A program made the position numbers and the translations under genes. From Cyanobacteria bacterium UBA5018 (lineage in GTDB: Bacteria > Cyanobacteriota > Cyanobacteriia > PCC-6307 > Cyanobiaceae), in the NCBI GenBank assembly GCA_002396505.1, contig DGYA01000100.1, forward strand, positions 1 to 14,904: DNA of 14,904 bases, in the 5' to 3' direction. This document shows, piece by piece, positions 12,620 through 14,904 of this stretch. The notes beneath the pieces are model-generated. The model worked only from the letters and a program-made list of their open reading frames with translations, searched no databases and was not told where the DNA came from. Position 1 is the first letter of the stretch, and every line of letters starts with the position of its first letter.

Positions 12620-13456
12620 ATGCACGACCCCGCCGGGCGCCAGCCGTTGCGGCTGTGGCTGATTGCCGGCACCGGCGAGGGCCCGCGAATAGCAAGCCAG
12701 CTACTGGAGCGGGGTTGGCGGTTGGAGGTGAGCGTGGTCAGCGAGGCGGCCAGCCTTGCCTATCCCGCCCATCAGCGCCAGCGCCTGCTGGTGGGTGCCC
12801 TGGCCGGTGGCGAGGCCATCCGCCAGCAGTTGACGGCGGCGGCGCTGGAGGGCCAGCCCTATGCCGCCGTGGTGGATGCCAGCCATCCCTTTGCCAGCCA
12901 GATCAGTCACCAACTAGCTGAAGCCCTGCAGCAGCCAGCCCAGCCGCTGCTGTTGCGGCTGGTGCGGCCCCTGCTCAGCAGCCCAGCCGACCGGCTGCTG
13001 GTCAATTTGAAGGCCCTGGCCCACCACCGCCTAACCGGCACACGACTGCTGCTGGCGATTGGCGCCCGCCAACTGGCCGAGGCGGTGACCCTCAGCCCCG
13101 GAGCCCAGCACTACGCCAGGCTGCTGCCAAACCCGGAGGCGCTGCAGCGGGCGATGGCGGCGGGGATCGCGCCCCAGCGGCTGGCCCCCCTCAGGCCCGG
13201 TGGCAGCGGAGAAGCGGCGCTGCTGGCCGCCTTGCTGAGCCGCTGGCGCATCGATGCGATCCTCTGCCGCCAATCGGGCGGCATCACCGAAACTCTCTGG
13301 CGTCAGCTGGCCGCCAGCAAGGGCTGCGAACTGCTGCTGCTGCAGCGACCCGCCGATCCGCCGGCGCTGCTCGGCCTGGCAGAGGCCGAACTGCTCAGCC
13401 AACTCGAACAGCTGCGCCAGCAGCTACTGGCGCAGGGGCAGCCGCCGGGGGCCTAG
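12620..13456 (+). CDS. cobK: Precorrin-6A / cobalt-precorrin-6A reductase
   Basis: CobK/CbiJ reduces precorrin-6A (or its cobalt form) with NADPH during corrin ring synthesis for cobalamin or pseudocobalamin, in the cytosol. The product has 278 residues, slightly above the usual 240-260. Recognisable elements are the N-terminal Rossmann strand with LIAGTGEGPRIA (GTGEGP at 17-22), DASHPFA at 86-92, the AIGARQL segment near 146-152, and CRQSGGITET at 216-225, all typical of the CobK family. The ATG at 12620 has no evident Shine-Dalgarno site, so the first few residues are uncertain. It diverges from ssb and converges on the kinase gene, overlapping it by four bases at a shared CTAG stop. Cyanobacteria of this type usually make pseudocobalamin for B12-dependent enzymes; that point is general knowledge and is not shown here. 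Confidence 0.9.
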   Translation: MHDPAGRQPLRLWLIAGTGEGPRIASQLLERGWRLEVSVVSEAASLAYPAHQRQRLLVGALAGGEAIRQQLTAAALEGQPYAAVVDASHPFASQISHQLAEALQQPAQPLLLRLVRPLLSSPADRLLVNLKALAHHRLTGTRLLLAIGARQLAEAVTLSPGAQHYARLLPNPEALQRAMAAGIAPQRLAPLRPGGSGEAALLAALLSRWRIDAILCRQSGGITETLWRQLAASKGCELLLLQRPADPPALLGLAEAELLSQLEQLRQQLLAQGQPPGA

Positions 13457-14463
13457 CCGACCGGGGGATGGTGAGAGGCCACCAGCTCCCGCAGGGACTG
13501 TTGGGGCCGCGGGCCCAGTTGGGTAACCACCTGGCCGGCACAGAGGGAGCCGAGTTCACCGCAGCGGGCCAAATCCTGACCCTGGGTATAGGCATGGAGA
13601 AAACCAGCCGCGTAGAGATCGCCGGCCCCGGTGGTGTCCACCAGCTCCCCCAGCCGCACGGCGGCGATGCTGATCGTCTGGTCGCCACAGAGAATTAAAG
13701 AACCCTGCTCACTGCGGGTAAGCGCCGCGATGCGGCAGCGACCGCGCACTTGGGTAAGCGCCGCTTCAAAGCTGTCGGTTTGATATAGCGAACATATCTC
13801 TGTCTCGTTGGCGAACAAGATGTCTACATGGCCATCCACCAGCTCCTGGAAGCTTTCGCGGTGGCGTTCCACGCAGAAGGCATCCGAGAGACTCAGCGCC
13901 ACCTCGCCGCCATGGGCGCGGGCCACCTCAGCGGCGGCGATGAAGGCCCGCTTGGCGGCCTCGCTATCCCAGAGATAGCCCTCGAGATAGAGAAGTTTTG
14001 CTTGGGCTACCAAATCCAGATCCAGATCGGCCGGATCCAACCCCACCGAGGCCCCCAGGTAGGTGCACATGGTGCGCTGAGCGTCTGGGGTCACCAGGAT
14101 CAAACAGCGGGCCGTGCTGGGCCCACTGCTGGCGGCGGGGGTATCAAAGCGGGCACCCACCGAGCGAATGTCATGGGCAAAGATGGCCCCCAGCTGGTCA
14201 TCGCGAACGCGGCCAATAAATCCAGCCCTACCACCCAATTGGGCGATGCCGGCCAAGGTATTGGCAGCCGAACCGCCGGAGGTCTCCAAGCCGGGGCCAA
14301 CGCTGGCGTAAAGCAGCTCAGCTTGCCGCTCATCCACCAGGGCCATGGTGCCCTTGTGGAGGCCATGCTCGTGCAGGAAGCCCTCGTCGGCCTGCACAAG
14401 TACATCAACGATGGCGTTGCCGATGCCGACGACATCAAAGCGCTTCTCAACTGGGCTGGTCAT
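13453..14463 (-). CDS. PfkB-family kinase, adenosine-kinase-like
   Basis: The product has 336 residues with the ribokinase/PfkB fold. It starts RFDVVGIGNAIVDVLV, has signature one at GGSAANTLAGIAQLG (63-77), a substrate-lid region with PSTARCLILVTPDAQRTM, and signature two DTTGAGDLYAAGFL, where Asp282 of GAGD is the expected catalytic base. The G-x-G-N-A-I-V-D start and the TPDAQRTMxTYLGAS block are typical of the bacterial adenosine-kinase-like subgroup, which phosphorylates a nucleoside or sugar with ATP. The exact substrate cannot be read from sequence; adenosine is likely, ribokinase- or fructokinase-type activity is possible. The ATG at 14461-14463 fits the family N-terminus although no strong Shine-Dalgarno site is visible. 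Its stop lies inside the last codons of the converging cobK. The region upstream of it is disturbed by a transposase remnant. Confidence 0.87.
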   Translation of the reverse strand: MTSPVEKRFDVVGIGNAIVDVLVQADEGFLHEHGLHKGTMALVDERQAELLYASVGPGLETSGGSAANTLAGIAQLGGRAGFIGRVRDDQLGAIFAHDIRSVGARFDTPAASSGPSTARCLILVTPDAQRTMCTYLGASVGLDPADLDLDLVAQAKLLYLEGYLWDSEAAKRAFIAAAEVARAHGGEVALSLSDAFCVERHRESFQELVDGHVDILFANETEICSLYQTDSFEAALTQVRGRCRIAALTRSEQGSLILCGDQTISIAAVRLGELVDTTGAGDLYAAGFLHAYTQGQDLARCGELGSLCAGQVVTQLGPRPQQSLRELVASHHPPVG

Positions 14464-14612
14464 GAAGGGGGCGGAAGATCACGGTTACTGAGCCAGGCTG
14501 CTACCTCGGCGGGCTGGCGAGGCCGGCTAGGCAGCTGGCTTTCCTGGCTGTGATGATTCAAGCAACCTCTTCCTCCAGAGCTGACTCGTTTCCTGGCTGG
14601 CCCAACGGCTGA
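14464..14612. other. Upstream region of the kinase gene, no gene seen
   Basis: These 149 bp lie between the kinase start (minus strand) and the transposase remnant. The kinase promoter should be here, but I could not pick a convincing -10/-35 pair. No ORF with coding character, tRNA or terminator is visible. Confidence 0.4.
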
Positions 14613-14904
14613 GCCAGCGCTGGCGCTTTGATCCCTGAGATCGTGCGTGTGGGCTTTCAGGAACTGCTAGAGGCCCTGGGCGGCGATGAGCAGGTAAAAG
14701 CCTTTCTGGGCAGTCCTTTGGACCATGTCCATTTCACCTACGTCTACCTCCATTCGACTTACCTCCACGGCCGCCTGGGCCACAACCTGCAAGTGATCTC
14801 CTGGGGGGGGGTGGCGATCGGCATCAATGCCATCGGCTACAGAGAGGTGCTCGGCAACTCCTTAGAAGAAGGCTTCGCCTACTTGTGCCACGAGTCAAAC
14901 GTTC
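14613..14904 (+). pseudogene. Decayed IS256-family (mutator-type) transposase fragment
   Basis: A plus-strand frame opens after a TGA at 14610-14612 and runs off the window end. It encodes VGFQELLEALGG, then YVYLHSTYLHGRLG, then VAIGINAIGYREVLG. These match consecutive blocks of IS256-type DDE transposases, whose consensus reads roughly YxWLDATYLxxR and VAxGINAxGxREVLG. Three signs mark it as dead. The catalytic Asp of LDATY is His here. The stretch between EALGG and the DDE strand is shorter than in intact enzymes, as if about 15 residues were deleted. Similarity fades after REVLG, where the expected GDSExExFW is not recognisable. A run of nine G at 14803-14811 lies where VVV-type codons are expected. 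No start codon with a ribosome site and no terminal inverted repeat was found. Whether the remainder continues past the window is unknown. Confidence 0.72.

Noticed and set aside
12588..12695. 36-residue N-terminal extension of SSB
   Set aside because: It would run antisense into cobK, is not SSB-like, and a good AGGAG site sits before the GTG at 12587.
13828..14553. 241-aa plus-strand ORF opposite the kinase gene
   Set aside because: Entirely antisense to a well-supported PfkB kinase with no recognisable motif and no ribosome binding site.

Overview
The window is high-GC bacterial DNA that reads as a unicellular cyanobacterium of the Synechococcus/Cyanobium type. The evidence is a cyanobacterial-style SSB, the DUF3153 and DUF2854 proteins, a cyanobacterial ArgB, CobK of the corrin pathway and a PfkB-type kinase lying close together. 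Five exact copies of the cyanobacterial HIP1 octamer also occur. Genus and species cannot be fixed from the sequence alone.

Left part (1-8764) is an accessory, same-strand block of four tightly packed genes. They are the 3' end of a filamentous-hemagglutinin-like two-partner-secretion exoprotein (1-951), an exported TPR-CHAT caspase-like protease (951-3569), a TIR protein with three TIR/Rossmann-like modules (3577-5124), and a large nSTAND NTPase with a single membrane segment and a C-terminal beta-propeller of about 13 blades (about 5138-8764). Spacing is a 1-nt overlap, 7 nt and about 13 nt, so one operon is likely. Predicted locations run from cell surface to periplasm to cytosol to inner membrane, with the propeller probably outside the cytosol. 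This looks like a conflict, self-recognition or regulated-cell-death module that spans the envelope. It is the most interesting item here.

Middle part (8770-11540, minus strand) is housekeeping: a DUF2854 membrane protein, then argB (N-acetylglutamate kinase), then a TPR-DUF3153 lipoprotein/membrane protein coupled to argB by a 1-nt overlap. The accessory block ends tail-to-tail only 5 nt from this cluster. A small conserved-looking plus-strand ORF (11606-11836) diverges from the DUF2854 gene. It is followed by about 230 bp of AT-richer non-coding DNA with nested inverted repeats.

Right part (12069-14463) holds ssb (minus) divergent from cobK (plus, precorrin-6A reductase). cobK converges on a PfkB/adenosine-kinase-like gene (minus); the two share a palindromic CTAG that is the stop of both. 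The window ends in a decayed IS256-family transposase fragment (from about 14613), marking a rearranged edge upstream of the kinase. No tRNA, rRNA, CRISPR array or convincing Rho-independent terminator was seen.
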